Shown here: one piece after another, positions 16,925 to 27,084 of the stretch | Position numbering within the stretch: position 1 is the stretch's first letter | How the letters are laid out: each line of letters opens with the position of its first letter | Assembly (NCBI RefSeq): GCF_000427785.1 | Contig: NZ_ATYR01000014.1 | Span: forward strand, 1-64,000 | DNA length: 64,000 nt | Direction: 5' to 3' | Source: Massilia alkalitolerans DSM 17462 | GTDB lineage: Bacteria; Pseudomonadota; Gammaproteobacteria; Burkholderiales; Burkholderiaceae_D | Notes under the pieces: model-generated | What the model was told of the DNA's origin: nothing | What the model saw: the letters and a program-made list of their open reading frames with translations, nothing else | The model's database searches: none | Translations under genes and position numbers: made by a program

Positions 16925-17959
16925 TCGCCTGGCGGGAAGGCAGACCAGGTTGATGGGCGCCGTGATGTCGTCGAAGCGGTGGGCGTCGGCCGAGCTCACC
17001 TTGTCGCCGGGGTTGCCGTCGGCGGTGAAGACCGTCATGGCATAGCCCAGCTGTTCCAGCATCGCCACGTAGCCGGGGCCGGAGATGCCGCCGATCTCGC
17101 GCAGCGAGCGCGGGAAGAACTCGGTCAGGATGACCGGCGCATGCTCGGCAAGCGTCCTGGCCGCGCCCCGGATGATGTGCGGCTCGAAGCCCTCGACGTC
17201 CATCTTGAGGAAGCGGATGCGGCGCTCGTAGTCGACCGAATCGAGCGGCCGGATGCGGATGCGCTCGCCGCGTGCATCGGCCGAGATGTAGGAACTGCCG
17301 GGATTGGTCGCGTGGGAACTCAGGTGGAAGGAGCCCTCGCCTTCGCTCGCACCCAGGCCTTCGTTGTGGAGGGAACAGCGCGTCTCGAAGCTGTTGGCCC
17401 GCACGCTGCGCGCCAGCATGTCGAAGGTAGTGCGCATCGGCTCGAAGGCATACACGCGGCCGCTCTCGCCCACCGCCCTGGCGGCCTGGATCGTAAACAC
17501 GCCGATGTTCGCGCCGGCGTCGATGACGCCGTCGCCTTCGCCCAGCCACGACAGCATGAAGTCGACTTCGGCGTTTTCCCAGTTGCCTTGCAGGACGCCG
17601 AACGACACGAAACCGTCGAACAGGTTCACCCATATCTGCAGGCCGCGGTAATCGGTCATGACCCATTTTTCATGGGGCCACAAACCGAGCTTGTCGCGGA
17701 TATCCCAGCGAAACCGGGGCGAATCGAGCATCCTGAGCGCGACCTGGTGGATATTGTCGCAAGCCAGGTAGTCGTCGAGCGGCGTCAGCCCGTCGCACGG
17801 CCAGCCGAACAGGGCCGTATGAACGATATTGATCTGGTCGATCAAAGGCAGGGACGCCGGCGCCACGGCCTGCGGCGCCATAGCGGGGCCGCCCTGCTCG
17901 TCGGCTTGCCGCTTGCGGGGAAGCTGCAGGTTGTCGAGGATGCGCGTGGTCAGGTTCAT
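16922..17959 (-). CDS. FkbM family methyltransferase
   Basis: A 345-residue S-adenosylmethionine-dependent methyltransferase. An N-terminal region of about 130 residues is followed by the FkbM core: GDGVIDAGANIGVFTIQAAR (SAM-binding motif I), VYAFEPMRTTFDMLARSVRAN, RFLKMDVEGFEPHII and PVILTEFFP. FkbM enzymes O-methylate sugars or polyketides. I chose the ATG preceded by CTGGAGAACCAGC; the frame is open much further upstream, but that part is antisense to the kinase leader. It is a single-gene unit, convergent with cstA-ybdD and divergent from the hybrid kinase, so no glycan locus identifies its substrate. Confidence 0.85.
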   Translation of the reverse strand: MNLTTRILDNLQLPRKRQADEQGGPAMAPQAVAPASLPLIDQINIVHTALFGWPCDGLTPLDDYLACDNIHQVALRMLDSPRFRWDIRDKLGLWPHEKWVMTDYRGLQIWVNLFDGFVSFGVLQGNWENAEVDFMLSWLGEGDGVIDAGANIGVFTIQAARAVGESGRVYAFEPMRTTFDMLARSVRANSFETRCSLHNEGLGASEGEGSFHLSSHATNPGSSYISADARGERIRIRPLDSVDYERRIRFLKMDVEGFEPHIIRGAARTLAEHAPVILTEFFPRSLREIGGISGPGYVAMLEQLGYAMTVFTADGNPGDKVSSADAHRFDDITAPINLVCLPARR

Positions 17960-18242
17960 GCTGGTTCTCCAGGTCGTCGTGGCGGACCGGTCCTGCAGCG
18001 GTCCAAACGAACCGAGTCTAGGCGCGAAGGCGGTGCCGGTCTTAGTGAAGATCAGAAGTGCACGATGAAAGCGTGGCCGGTCCGCGCACGCTGCGTGCGG
18101 ATTTGCCCTACGTACATTGACGTCCGTCAACGCTACCCCACCCCCTTGAACGTATATTTTTTTCTTGCGGGAATTTGCATTCCGCAAAGGAAGCCCTGCG
18201 TCGTCCGGCGCCGGGCTGCTCCGACGTGCCTGCGGGATCAGA

Positions 18243-21146
18243 ATGCCGAACTTCGAGCGCTCCAGCCTGAACCAGAAGCTGACCATCATCTCGCTGCTCT
18301 CGACCGCGACCGCACTGCTGTTCGTGTTCGCAGCCTTTGTCGCGACTTCGGTGGCGAACCATCGCAAGGACGAGGCGATGCAGCTGCAGACCTTCGCCCG
18401 GGTCATCGCGGCCAGCAGCGCCGACTATCTGCTGCTGCGCGACCGCGCACGCGCCAGCAATGCGCTTGGCGCGCTGGCGGCCAAGAGCGACATCGCCTCG
18501 GCCGTCCTGTACGACCGCAACGGCAAGCCCTTCGCGCTCTACCTGTCCGCCAGCGACAGCCCTACCGAAGACCTGGTCCCGCCCGAGGCCCTGGACGGCA
18601 TCGATGCCGAGGCGCTTGGCGCCGCCAATGCAGGGGGCCAGGTCCTGCTGTCGCGCCGCATGCGCCTGTACCTGCCGGTCATGGCGGGCGAACTGCAGGT
18701 GGGCGTGGTGATGATCGAGACCGACCTGGTCGAGACCTGGATCGACATCCTCGCCGGGCTCGCGGTGATGGGGCTGGCGATGCTGGTGTCGCTGGGGGTC
18801 GCGGTGGGCATGGCCGGCCGCTTCAAGCGCAGCATCGCCGAGCCGGTGACCAAGCTGATCCAGGCCGCGCAGAAGGTCTCCACCAGCCAGAACTACAGCC
18901 TGCGCATCGCCCACCAGCGCACCGACGAGCTGGGGCAGCTGATCGACAGCTTCAACACCATGATGGCCCAGATCGAGGACCGTGGCGCCGCCCTGCTGCA
19001 CCACCGCGACGAGCTGGAACGCCAGGTCGGCGTGCGCACCGAGCAGCTGGAAAAGGCCAAGAATGCCGCCGAAGCCGCGAGCCGCGCCAAGAGCGCTTTC
19101 CTGGCCACCATGAGCCACGAGATCCGCACCCCGATGAACGGCGTGCTCGGGATGACCGAGATGCTGCTGGCGACCCCGCTCACCGAAGCCCAGCGCAACT
19201 ACACCACCCTGGTCAAACGCTCCGGCGAACACCTCCTGGTGATCATCAACGACATCCTCGATTTTTCCAAGATCGAGGCCGGCAAGCTGACCATCGAGTA
19301 CATCAATTTCAACCTGTGGGACCTGCTGGACGACATCCACAACGTGTATACCCCGCAGGCGGCCGGCAAGGGCATCGGATTCGACTTCGACATCGCCAAC
19401 GACATCCCGGTGGCGATCTGCGGCGACCCGAACCGGCTGCGCCAGATCATGGCCAACCTGCTCGGCAATGCCATCAAGTTCACCGACGAGGGCCGCATCC
19501 TGGCGCGGGTGCGCGTGGCCGGCGAAGACACCCAGTCGGTCATGCTGCGCTTCGAGGTGCACGACACCGGCATCGGCATCTCGCGCGAAGCGCGGGCGCG
19601 CCTGTTCGAGGCCTTCTCGCAGGCCGACGATTCGACCACGCGCCGCTACGGCGGCACCGGCCTCGGCCTGGCGATCTCGAAGCAGCTGGTGGAACTGATG
19701 GGCGGCGCCATCGGCGTCGACAACGCGCCCACGCGCGGCTCGATCTTCTGGTTCACCGTCAGCTTCGACAAGCGCCGCGTCGATCCCGATGCGCCCGGCC
19801 ACCGCCAGCACACGCTGGAGGGCCTGCGCGTGCTGATCGTGGACGAACAGGAGGAACCCCGCGAAGACCTGGCCCAGCAGCTCCGGGCCTGGCGGGCATC
19901 CGCCGATGGCGCCGCCAGCGCGGCCGCCGGCTACGAGCGCCTGCTGAGCGCGGCCAGAAGCGGCCGCCCCTACGACGCCGCCGTCATCGACATGGAAATG
20001 ACCCACACCAGCGGCCTGGCGCTGGCGGCATCGATCAAGGCCGATGCCGGCGCGCGCGCCACCCACCTGGTGCTGGTCAGTCCCGAGCGCCTGGCGGCCG
20101 ATCCGGTGCAGCGGCGCGCCGCCGGCGTCGCCTACCAGCTGGTCAAGCCGGCGCGCGCGGCCGACATGTATGCCTGCCTGGCCGCTTGTGCGGCGCGCCT
20201 GCATGCGCCCGGGACCGGCGCGCCGGGCCCGGCCGCGGGCGCAGCAAGCCCTGCGCCGGCACCGGCCAGGCCCGGATCGGCGCCGGCTGCCGGACTTGCC
20301 GCACCGGCGCCCGCCACGCCGCGCCCGGCGCCGCGCGCGCGCGCGCGCCGGGTGCTGCTGGCGGAAGACAACCCGGTCAACGTCGAAGTCGCGAAGGCGA
20401 TGCTGGAAAGCCTGGGCATCGAGGCCACCTGCGCGCGCAACGGCCAGGAAGCGCTGCAGGCGGTGCGCACCGGCAGCTTCGATGCGGTGCTGATGGATTG
20501 CCAGATGCCGGTGATGGACGGCTTCGCTGCCACCGCCGCGATCCGCCGCCACGAACGCGAGGCGGGCCGCGCACGCACCCTGCCGGTCATCGCGATCACC
20601 GCCAACGCGCTGCAGGGCGACCGCGAAGCCTGCCTGGCCGCCGGCATGGACGACTACCTCTCGAAACCCTTTACCCAGCAGCAGCTGGCGGCGGTGATCG
20701 GCCGCTGGGTCGCGGTGCCGCTGGCCGCCACCAGCCACCACCTGGATGCGCCGCCGCGCCTGCCGCCCGAGACGGTCGAGGTGATCCAGCGCGAGTCGGT
20801 CAACCGGGTCGCGCTCGACAACATCCGGGCGCTCAGCCGCGACGGCGGCGATACGCTGGTGCACAAGGTCATCGCCGCCTACGTGGGCGACACGCCGCGC
20901 CACCTGGCGACGCTGCGCGAGGCGGTCGAGGGCATGGATGCCGGCAGCGTGCGGCGCGTCGCCCACAGCCTGAAATCGGCCAGCGCCAACATCGGCGCCG
21001 CGCGCCTGGCGACGCTGTGCAAGGAACTCGAACAGCTCGGGCGCGCCGACACGGTCGATGGCGCGGACCGCATCCTCACCGACATGGAACACGAATTCCA
21101 GACCGTGCGCCATTCGCTCCACGCCATGCTTGAAAAGGAAACCTGA
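18243..21146 (+). CDS. Hybrid sensor histidine kinase (HAMP-HisKA-HATPase-REC-REC-Hpt)
   Basis: 967 residues from the ATG (a TTG 78 nt upstream is an alternative). TM1 about 13-35, a periplasmic loop of about 130 residues, TM2 about 166-190, HAMP, and the kinase core with H292 in [13 protein letters not shown]. The ATPase has [16 protein letters not shown] and GTGLGLAIS. The first receiver (about 527-650) is divergent; the second (about 703-825) is canonical, with [12 protein letters not shown]-terminal Hpt has [15 protein letters not shown]. An Ala/Pro-rich linker separates the receivers. This BarA/ArcB-like phosphorelay ends one base before a receiver-GGDEF-EAL gene, its likely partner. Confidence 0.93.
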   Translation: MPNFERSSLNQKLTIISLLSTATALLFVFAAFVATSVANHRKDEAMQLQTFARVIAASSADYLLLRDRARASNALGALAAKSDIASAVLYDRNGKPFALYLSASDSPTEDLVPPEALDGIDAEALGAANAGGQVLLSRRMRLYLPVMAGELQVGVVMIETDLVETWIDILAGLAVMGLAMLVSLGVAVGMAGRFKRSIAEPVTKLIQAAQKVSTSQNYSLRIAHQRTDELGQLIDSFNTMMAQIEDRGAALLHHRDELERQVGVRTEQLEKAKNAAEAASRAKSAFLATMSHEIRTPMNGVLGMTEMLLATPLTEAQRNYTTLVKRSGEHLLVIINDILDFSKIEAGKLTIEYINFNLWDLLDDIHNVYTPQAAGKGIGFDFDIANDIPVAICGDPNRLRQIMANLLGNAIKFTDEGRILARVRVAGEDTQSVMLRFEVHDTGIGISREARARLFEAFSQADDSTTRRYGGTGLGLAISKQLVELMGGAIGVDNAPTRGSIFWFTVSFDKRRVDPDAPGHRQHTLEGLRVLIVDEQEEPREDLAQQLRAWRASADGAASAAAGYERLLSAARSGRPYDAAVIDMEMTHTSGLALAASIKADAGARATHLVLVSPERLAADPVQRRAAGVAYQLVKPARAADMYACLAACAARLHAPGTGAPGPAAGAASPAPAPARPGSAPAAGLAAPAPATPRPAPRARARRVLLAEDNPVNVEVAKAMLESLGIEATCARNGQEALQAVRTGSFDAVLMDCQMPVMDGFAATAAIRRHEREAGRARTLPVIAITANALQGDREACLAAGMDDYLSKPFTQQQLAAVIGRWVAVPLAATSHHLDAPPRLPPETVEVIQRESVNRVALDNIRALSRDGGDTLVHKVIAAYVGDTPRHLATLREAVEGMDAGSVRRVAHSLKSASANIGAARLATLCKELEQLGRADTVDGADRILTDMEHEFQTVRHSLHAMLEKET

Positions 21147-21147
21147 C

Positions 21148-23307
21148 ATGCCTTCCTCTCCACCGAAGCGCGGAACGGTCCTGGTCGCCGACGACGACCC
21201 GGTCATGCGCATGCTGATGCTCGAGATGCTGGCCCAGGTCGGGCTGGACGCGATCGAGGCAGCCGACGGCGCGCTTGCTGTCGAGCTGGCGCGCTCGCGC
21301 TCGCCCGACCTGATCCTGATGGACGTCGAGATGCCGCGCATGGACGGCTTCGCCGCCTGCGAAGCGATCCGCGACGCGGAAGCCGACGGCGCCAGCGTGC
21401 CGATCGTGATGGTCACCGGCGGCGACGACCTTGAGGCGGTCACGCGCGCCTATGAGGCCGGCGCCACCGACTTCGTCTCCAAGCCGATCAACTGGCCGAT
21501 CCTCGGCCACCGCGTGCTCTACGTGCTGCGCGCCAGCGACGCCATCGCGCGCCTGCGCATCGCCGACGCCCAGAACCGTGCGGTGCTGGCCGCGATCCCC
21601 GACACCTTCTTCCGCCTCGACCGCGACGGCTTCTACCTCGACTACGAGCCGGGCCATGAGCGTCCGGGCCGGGGCCGGCCGAACCGCAGGCACGCCACCT
21701 CCCAGCCCTGCATCGGCAAGCACATCACCGACGTGCTGCCGCCCGCCATCGCCGCGCGCATGCTGGAACAGATGCGCACCGTGCTGGCCATCCAGCAGGT
21801 GCGCTCGGTCGAGTACGAGCTCGAACACTGCGGCGAGTCCCAGCACTTCGAGGCGCGGCTGGTCGCCACCGGCGACTCGCAGGTGCTCGGCCTGGTGCGC
21901 GACATCAGCGAACGCAAGCGCGCCGAAGAGCAGATCCGGCGTCTCGCCTACTGCGACAGCCTGACCGGCATCCCGAACCGCCAGGCCTTCCTGGAGACGC
22001 TGGAACGCGAGCTGCAGCGCTCGAAGATCGGCAACAAGAAGTTCGCGGTGCTGTTCATGGACCTCGACGCCTTCAAGCGCATCAACGACACGCTGGGCCA
22101 CAATGCCGGCGACCAGCTGCTCAAGATGGTGTCCGAGCGCCTGCGCGAGACCACCCGTCCGAGCGACCTGGTGTCGCGCGGGGATGGCTCGAGCAGCGGT
22201 TCAAGCGCCGAAAAGGCCGACCACACCACCAACCTGGCGCGTCTGGGCGGCGACGAGTTCACCATCCTGATCCCGGACCTGGAGCGGGTCGAGCATGCGC
22301 TGAACGTTGCTACCCGTGTGAAGGAAGCAATGCGGCGGCCCTTCCTGATCGAGGGCAACGAGATTTTCGTGACCGCCAGCATCGGCATCTCGCTGTTCCC
22401 GGAAGACGGCGACGATTGCGGCTCGCTGCTCAAGTTCGCCGACACCGCGATGTACCACGCCAAGAACTGCGGCAAGAACAACGCGAAGCTGTACAGCTCC
22501 TCGCTGACCATGCAGATCATGAGCCATGTGAAGCTCGAGGTCGGGCTGCGCAAGGCGCTGCAGAACGACGAGCTGTACCTGGTGTACCAGCCGCAGCGCG
22601 ACGTGCGCACTTCCGAGATCGTCGGGGTCGAGGCGCTGGTGCGCTGGCGCCACCCGGAGCGCGGGCTGGTGCCGCCGACCGAGTTCATCCCCCTGGCCGA
22701 GGAGACCGGCCTGATCGTGCCGATCGGCGAATGGGTGCTGCGCACCGCCTGCCGCCAGGCCAGGTCCTGGCAGCGCCACGCCCAGCGCATGATCCGCATG
22801 GCGGTCAACCTCTCGGCCAAGCAGTTCAAGGACGAGAACCTGTCGCAGATGGTGCACTCGGCCCTGCTCGATGCCGGGCTGGAGCCGCGCCTGCTGGAGC
22901 TCGAGCTTACCGAGGGCACGCTGATGGACGACGCGCGCGCCACCCTGGTCACGCTGGAGCAGCTGCGCGGCATCGGGGTGTACCTGTCGATCGACGACTT
23001 CGGCACCGGCTACTCGTCGATGAACTATTTAAAGCGTTTCGACGTGCGTGCGCTGAAGATCGACCGCAGCTTCATCAACGGCCTGCCGCAGGATTCGGAG
23101 AACGCGGCCATCACCCGCGCCATCATCGCGATGGCGCACGGGCTCAAGATGGTGGTGGTGGCCGAGGGCGTCGAGACCGGCGAACAGCTGCTGCTGCTCG
23201 AGCAGTATGGCTGCGACATGGTGCAGGGATACTACCTGGGGCATCCGTCGAGCGCGGAAACGATTACCGGGATGCTGCAGGCGCCGCTGCTGCTGCCGGC
23301 CAAGTAG
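21148..23307 (+). CDS. Response regulator with PAS, GGDEF and EAL domains
   Basis: About 719 residues: receiver (about 8-125; D59 in [13 protein letters not shown]), PAS-like segment (about 140-255), GGDEF (about 262-440; intact GGDEF at about 367) and EAL (about 460-705; [22 protein letters not shown] and EGVET, with LTEG in place of the usual LTES). An unusual Gly/Ser-rich stretch of about 20 residues (about 343-362) interrupts the GGDEF domain just before the signature motif. It starts one base after the hybrid kinase stop, so phosphotransfer from the kinase's Hpt to this receiver is the obvious model for control of c-di-GMP. Confidence 0.93.
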   Translation: MPSSPPKRGTVLVADDDPVMRMLMLEMLAQVGLDAIEAADGALAVELARSRSPDLILMDVEMPRMDGFAACEAIRDAEADGASVPIVMVTGGDDLEAVTRAYEAGATDFVSKPINWPILGHRVLYVLRASDAIARLRIADAQNRAVLAAIPDTFFRLDRDGFYLDYEPGHERPGRGRPNRRHATSQPCIGKHITDVLPPAIAARMLEQMRTVLAIQQVRSVEYELEHCGESQHFEARLVATGDSQVLGLVRDISERKRAEEQIRRLAYCDSLTGIPNRQAFLETLERELQRSKIGNKKFAVLFMDLDAFKRINDTLGHNAGDQLLKMVSERLRETTRPSDLVSRGDGSSSGSSAEKADHTTNLARLGGDEFTILIPDLERVEHALNVATRVKEAMRRPFLIEGNEIFVTASIGISLFPEDGDDCGSLLKFADTAMYHAKNCGKNNAKLYSSSLTMQIMSHVKLEVGLRKALQNDELYLVYQPQRDVRTSEIVGVEALVRWRHPERGLVPPTEFIPLAEETGLIVPIGEWVLRTACRQARSWQRHAQRMIRMAVNLSAKQFKDENLSQMVHSALLDAGLEPRLLELELTEGTLMDDARATLVTLEQLRGIGVYLSIDDFGTGYSSMNYLKRFDVRALKIDRSFINGLPQDSENAAITRAIIAMAHGLKMVVVAEGVETGEQLLLLEQYGCDMVQGYYLGHPSSAETITGMLQAPLLLPAK

Positions 23308-23439
23308 TAGGGTGGACGGCTTTTTTGTGATCTGGTCCACTGGACCAGATCACTCCGCGCGTTCAAACAGTGTTTGAACAGACGCCGCGTTATTTCTTCG
23401 TGTGCTTGAACGCGCGGTCGGCAGAGCCGACCACCCTAC
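23307..23439. repeat. Intergenic inverted-repeat element between convergent genes
   Basis: The 128-bp gap between two convergent genes is bounded by 15-nt inverted ends GTAGGGTGGACGGCT and AGCCGACCACCCTAC (one mismatch). Inside are a perfect 27-bp palindrome, a second perfect palindrome (GTTCAAACA/TGTTTGAAC at 23361-23379) and a GGTCGGC/GCCGACC hairpin. The TAG of the right end is the stop codon of the reverse-strand gene, and the left end begins on the last base of the forward gene's stop. It may be a small mobile repeat and/or a bidirectional terminator. Confidence 0.6.
23327..23353. repeat. Perfect 27-bp palindrome with core GTCCACTGGAC
   Basis: Arms GTGATCTGGTCCA and TGGACCAGATCAC flank a single C. 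A palindrome of identical layout (13-1-13) and identical core, but with different outer arm sequence, occurs at 52676-52702. It is preceded by TTTTTT, so on the reverse strand it resembles an intrinsic terminator for the penicillin-acylase gene. Confidence 0.8.
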
Positions 23440-25835
23440 GGTACGAGCTTTAAGCTGTACTTGGCCGGCCCCGGCAACAGCGGCACCGGCTTGGCTTCCA
23501 CCCACTCCTTGTGCCCCGCCAGGAAGAACGGCGACAGTGGATGCCCGCTCTGCCCGCCCGGCATGTTGTACAGCCCCTCCTCTTCGCGCCCCGGCGACAC
23601 CGTCATGCGCTCCGACTGCCCGAATTTCGGCCCCGCCACGCGCGGCATGTTGGAGTCGCCCGGCAACTGGTCGGGCGGCGTCCCCAGCAGCGGCGCCAGG
23701 GCGGGCACCGCGATGCTGATCGGATGCGCGATCGCCGCCGTATTGCGCTTGCCCCAGGTGGCCTGCGCCAGCGCCTGCCCGTCTTGCGTCAGGTCCTGGA
23801 TCACGCGGTCGACCGCGGCCAGCTCGACGGCGCGCCAGTCGCGATAGCCCGGCGGCAGCCAGCCGGCGGGACGGGCATCGAGCAGGCGCGCGAGCACCTC
23901 GGGCCAGCGGGTGGTGGCGCTGGCCAGCGTGGCTTTCGGGTCGAGCGCGGCCAGTTCCTTGTTGACGCGCCCGAACAGCAGCTCGTTCAGGGCCCACATA
24001 TAGTTGCGCGCCAGCCGGTAGCCGACCGAACCGACGCTGGCATGGCCGTCCCAGCTGGTCTCGAGCAGGCGGCGGAATTCGGCGCGCTGCGGCTGGCCCG
24101 CGAGCGCCTGGGGGTCGAGCGCTCTTAGTGCGCGTTCGCGCCAGCGCCCGATGAAGAGGGCGCGGTCGTCCAGCGCCGCACTGGCGGCCCGGCGCACGTC
24201 GAGCTTCGGCCCGAGGGCGCGCAGGCCGTCGGCCAACTGGCGGTTGCGGGCGCCGAGGTCGAAGCCACCGTCCCCGATCAGGTCGGCGCCCTCGCCCATC
24301 AGCTGGCGGCTGTTGGCCGTGGTGATCTGGCCGTCGGCCGGATTGAGCACGCGCGGATAGCGCTGCGGCGCCAGCGTCGTGCTCCAGGTGGGCACGCCCT
24401 CCTCCAGCGGGAAGGTGGTCGCCAGCGCCGCCGTCGCGCGCTGCGGCAGCAGGCCGGCGATGGTCCAGCCGATGTTGCCGGCGGCGTCGCCCGCCACGAA
24501 GTTCTGGGCCGGAATGCCGTCGATGGCGGCAATGGCCAGCGCCTCGTCCACGCTGCCCGCCGTCTCCAGCTTGAGGTGGTTGAGGTTGATCGCGGCCGGG
24601 TCGTGCGCGATCCAGCGTACCGCGTACTGGCGCCCGCCCGCTTCGCGGATCGGTCCCAGGGAGGTCTCGCGCACCACGACGCGCTCGGCATCCGCGCCCT
24701 TCACGGCGATCATCTCGACGTGGCTGACCGGGGTCTCCCAACCGCCGGGCAGGCGCACCTGGCCGGGGCGCGCCGCATCCAGGCCGAGCGGCACCAGGTC
24801 GACCAGGTCGGCATAGCTGTTGGTGAAGGCCCAGGCCACCTGGCCGTTGCTGCCGGCGATGATGGTCGGCGGCGCGCCGGGCAGGCTGACGCCGGCCAGG
24901 CGCCGCTGCCCGCCCTTCGGGTCGGGGAAGCGCAGGGCCACGCGGTACCAGATGTTCGGCAGTTGCAGGCCGAGGTGCATGTCGTCGGCGACGATGGCCG
25001 CGCCGCTGGCGCTGCGGCTGCCCGCCACCGCGTAGTTGTTGCTGCCGACCGAGTCGACGAAGGCGGCGCCGGCCAGTTGCGCCGGCTGCCTTGGCGCCGC
25101 GCCCCACCAGGCCGGCGCCCTGGGCGGCAGCGGCGCCTCGCCAGGGGGCGCCACGCCCGCGCCGGCGTCCAGCGTCGCATCCCAGCGGCTCGCCTCCGGC
25201 AGCAGGAAGGCCAGCTGCGCCGGATCGCTGTGGGCGCGCAGCCAGCCGCGCGCCAGCTCGCGCGGCTCCTGGTTGCCCTGCAGGTCGATGTACATCGCCC
25301 AGATGACCAGCAGCGAATCGGCGGCGCTCCACGGACGCGCCCCGGTCCCGGTCAAGGCGTATTCGAATGGCTTGGCGCGCAGTGCGCCAAGGCCGTCGTT
25401 GACGCCGGCCACGTAGCGCTCCAGCAGTGCGCGCTCGCTTGCCGGCAGGCGCGCCAGCGCCAGCTGTGCACGGGCGCGGAAACGGTGCAGGCGGCGCGAG
25501 CGGTCGAGCGGCAGTGCGCGCGGGCCGAACAGCTCGGCCAGCTCGCCTGCGGCGGTGCGGCGCAGCAGATCCATCTGGAAGAAGCGTTCCTGTGCATGCA
25601 CGAAGCCGGTCGCATAGGCCACGTCGGCGCGGCTGGCGCCGCTGATGAAGGGCACGCCGGCGGCATCGCGCGCCACCGTCACCGCGGCGTGCACGCCGGG
25701 CGCCCTGCGCTCGCCGTCGCGCTGCGCCAGGCTGGCGCGCAAGTACAGCCAGCCGGCGGCAAGCGCCAGCACGATGAGCGCCACCAGTCCGGCTACCCCG
25801 CGCAGGGTCCAGGTCCTCCAACGGCGCTGACGCAT
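23436..25835 (-). CDS. Penicillin acylase family N-terminal-nucleophile hydrolase
   Basis: 799 residues. The start follows AAGGAG with good spacing. An N-terminal membrane/signal segment (about 9-30) is followed by the alpha-chain region (VTVARDAAGVPFISG, VAYATGFVHAQERFFQMD), a spacer, and the beta-chain start at S of VGSNNYAVAGS, the Ntn nucleophile exposed by autocleavage. Asn-rich motifs such as TIIAGSNGQVAWAFTNSYAD also fit. Family members deacylate penicillins or quorum-sensing acyl-homoserine lactones. A periplasmic quorum-quenching or acyl-scavenging role is possible, but not shown by sequence. Confidence 0.9.
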   Translation of the reverse strand: MRQRRWRTWTLRGVAGLVALIVLALAAGWLYLRASLAQRDGERRAPGVHAAVTVARDAAGVPFISGASRADVAYATGFVHAQERFFQMDLLRRTAAGELAELFGPRALPLDRSRRLHRFRARAQLALARLPASERALLERYVAGVNDGLGALRAKPFEYALTGTGARPWSAADSLLVIWAMYIDLQGNQEPRELARGWLRAHSDPAQLAFLLPEASRWDATLDAGAGVAPPGEAPLPPRAPAWWGAAPRQPAQLAGAAFVDSVGSNNYAVAGSRSASGAAIVADDMHLGLQLPNIWYRVALRFPDPKGGQRRLAGVSLPGAPPTIIAGSNGQVAWAFTNSYADLVDLVPLGLDAARPGQVRLPGGWETPVSHVEMIAVKGADAERVVVRETSLGPIREAGGRQYAVRWIAHDPAAINLNHLKLETAGSVDEALAIAAIDGIPAQNFVAGDAAGNIGWTIAGLLPQRATAALATTFPLEEGVPTWSTTLAPQRYPRVLNPADGQITTANSRQLMGEGADLIGDGGFDLGARNRQLADGLRALGPKLDVRRAASAALDDRALFIGRWRERALRALDPQALAGQPQRAEFRRLLETSWDGHASVGSVGYRLARNYMWALNELLFGRVNKELAALDPKATLASATTRWPEVLARLLDARPAGWLPPGYRDWRAVELAAVDRVIQDLTQDGQALAQATWGKRNTAAIAHPISIAVPALAPLLGTPPDQLPGDSNMPRVAGPKFGQSERMTVSPGREEEGLYNMPGGQSGHPLSPFFLAGHKEWVEAKPVPLLPGPAKYSLKLVP

Positions 25836-26002
25836 GCTGTGTTTCTCCTTGTTTTTTGGGGCGTATCTTGCCAGAAAACAGGGTTTCCGGGCGAACCGGA
25901 TTTGTTCCATGCATGCGGGGTGTCGCACGATTGATTTACGCACGACGTATCCCCATCTATACTGAAACGGAACCGCCAGGACGGCGGACGAAGGAGGCGA
26001 TC

Positions 26003-26284
26003 ATGCAAATGGCAAAGTATGCGGTACTGGCAATGACCCTGGGACTGGCTGCCTGCTCCACGCCACAGCAGCGCGCCGAGCGCATGCAGGCGGAAATGGC
26101 CGAGCTGATGACCATCTACGGTCCGGCCTGCTCGCGCCTCGGCTATGCACAGAACAGCGACCAGTGGCGCCAATGCGTGCTGCAGCTCAGCACGCGCGAG
26201 GAACTGCGCCAGGCCCCCTCGTACTATGGGGGCTGGGGTGCGCGCCACTGGCGGGGTGGAGGCTACTGGGGACCGTACTGGTAA
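26003..26284 (+). CDS. Small putative lipoprotein
   Basis: 93 residues after a strong AAGGAGG site. Signal peptide MQMAKYAVLAMTLGLAACS with lipobox LAAC (Cys at about 18), then a helical segment and a Gly/Trp/Tyr-rich tail (YYGGWGARHWRGGGYWGPYW). Expected to be an outer-membrane lipoprotein of unknown function. Its last 98 bases overlap the end of the convergent DUF2334 gene. Confidence 0.75.
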   Translation: MQMAKYAVLAMTLGLAACSTPQQRAERMQAEMAELMTIYGPACSRLGYAQNSDQWRQCVLQLSTREELRQAPSYYGGWGARHWRGGGYWGPYW

Positions 26285-27083
26285 GCATGTGCGCGAATGC
26301 GGCCTTGGTCATGGCCGTGTGGGTCGCAAGCAAGCGCTCGACCGTGGCCTGCGCATGGCGCAGCAGCCGCGGATGGCGCACGTCCGGCGGATGCAGGCTC
26401 AGCCGGATGAGCGGACGGCGCGCCAGCGCCAGCGTCAAGGCGTCCGCCACCAGCGGCGATGCCAGCCGGCCGGTCCGGTTGCGCGCCGCGTAGACCAGCG
26501 AGGGCGACAGCACCGCCGCGCCGCTGCCTGCCTTGCCCCTGCCTTCCGCGCCGGCGCCGAGCAGGTGAAAGCGCAGGAAAGTCGTGGTGTAGTCGAAATC
26601 GAAGGCGCGCAGGGCCTGCCAGGCGCCCTCTCCCATCAGCCAGGCCGGCGGCACGAAGCCGCGCACCGGCCAGCCGCGCTCGGCGAACCAGTCGAGTCCG
26701 CACTGGATGCGCCGCGCCGCCTCGTCGGCCGGCAGGGCCGCGAACTCGCCTTCGTGGCTATAGCTGCCGCGCAAAAAACGCTCGCTCAAACCAGGACCGC
26801 GCGGGGCGGTATCCAGATGGGTATAGCCGTGCAGCGCGAGCTCGTCAGCCTGCGCCAGGGCCCGTTCGAGCCCTGCTTCCATCCGTCCCGGTTCGCCGCC
26901 GGCACGGTGGTACTGGGGCACCACCAGCCAGGTCAGCGGCAGCTCAGCCACCTCACGCATGGCCTGCGCCAGACGGCTGCATTCGTCCCAGGTGGCCGGG
27001 GCAACGTCGTGGATCGACACGCACAGGGCGGGCCGCTGCGCCCTGGCTGCTTTCGTAGAATCGCCGTCCGCTTGGCGGTCCAT
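26187..27083 (-). CDS. DUF2334 polysaccharide deacetylase-like protein
   Basis: 298 residues from the ATG that follows the upstream glycosyltransferase stop by one base; a GTG 21 nt earlier is an alternative. SIHDVAP, LHGYTH and a late HPPD motif are the metal-binding elements of the DUF2334/NodB-like deacetylase fold. It probably deacetylates a glycan or glycolipid made by the coupled glycosyltransferase. The last 30 or so residues are encoded opposite the small lipoprotein gene and may be a recent extension. Confidence 0.82.
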   Translation of the reverse strand: MDRQADGDSTKAARAQRPALCVSIHDVAPATWDECSRLAQAMREVAELPLTWLVVPQYHRAGGEPGRMEAGLERALAQADELALHGYTHLDTAPRGPGLSERFLRGSYSHEGEFAALPADEAARRIQCGLDWFAERGWPVRGFVPPAWLMGEGAWQALRAFDFDYTTTFLRFHLLGAGAEGRGKAGSGAAVLSPSLVYAARNRTGRLASPLVADALTLALARRPLIRLSLHPPDVRHPRLLRHAQATVERLLATHTAMTKAAFAHMLTSTVPSSLHPASGAHPSPHSTRGPGAVPRAC

Positions 27084-27084
27084 G

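Noticed and set aside
14457..17666. A 1069-codon open frame antisense to cstA
   Set aside because: Its translation is a low-complexity His/Arg/Gly/Ala mix without domains; it is the shadow of strongly biased codon use in cstA and neighbouring genes.
16889..21133. A 1414-codon frame on the forward strand and a 1111-codon antisense frame (18108-21443) over the FkbM and hybrid-kinase genes
   Set aside because: Both overlap genes with unmistakable domain content in another frame and lack any recognisable motif themselves.
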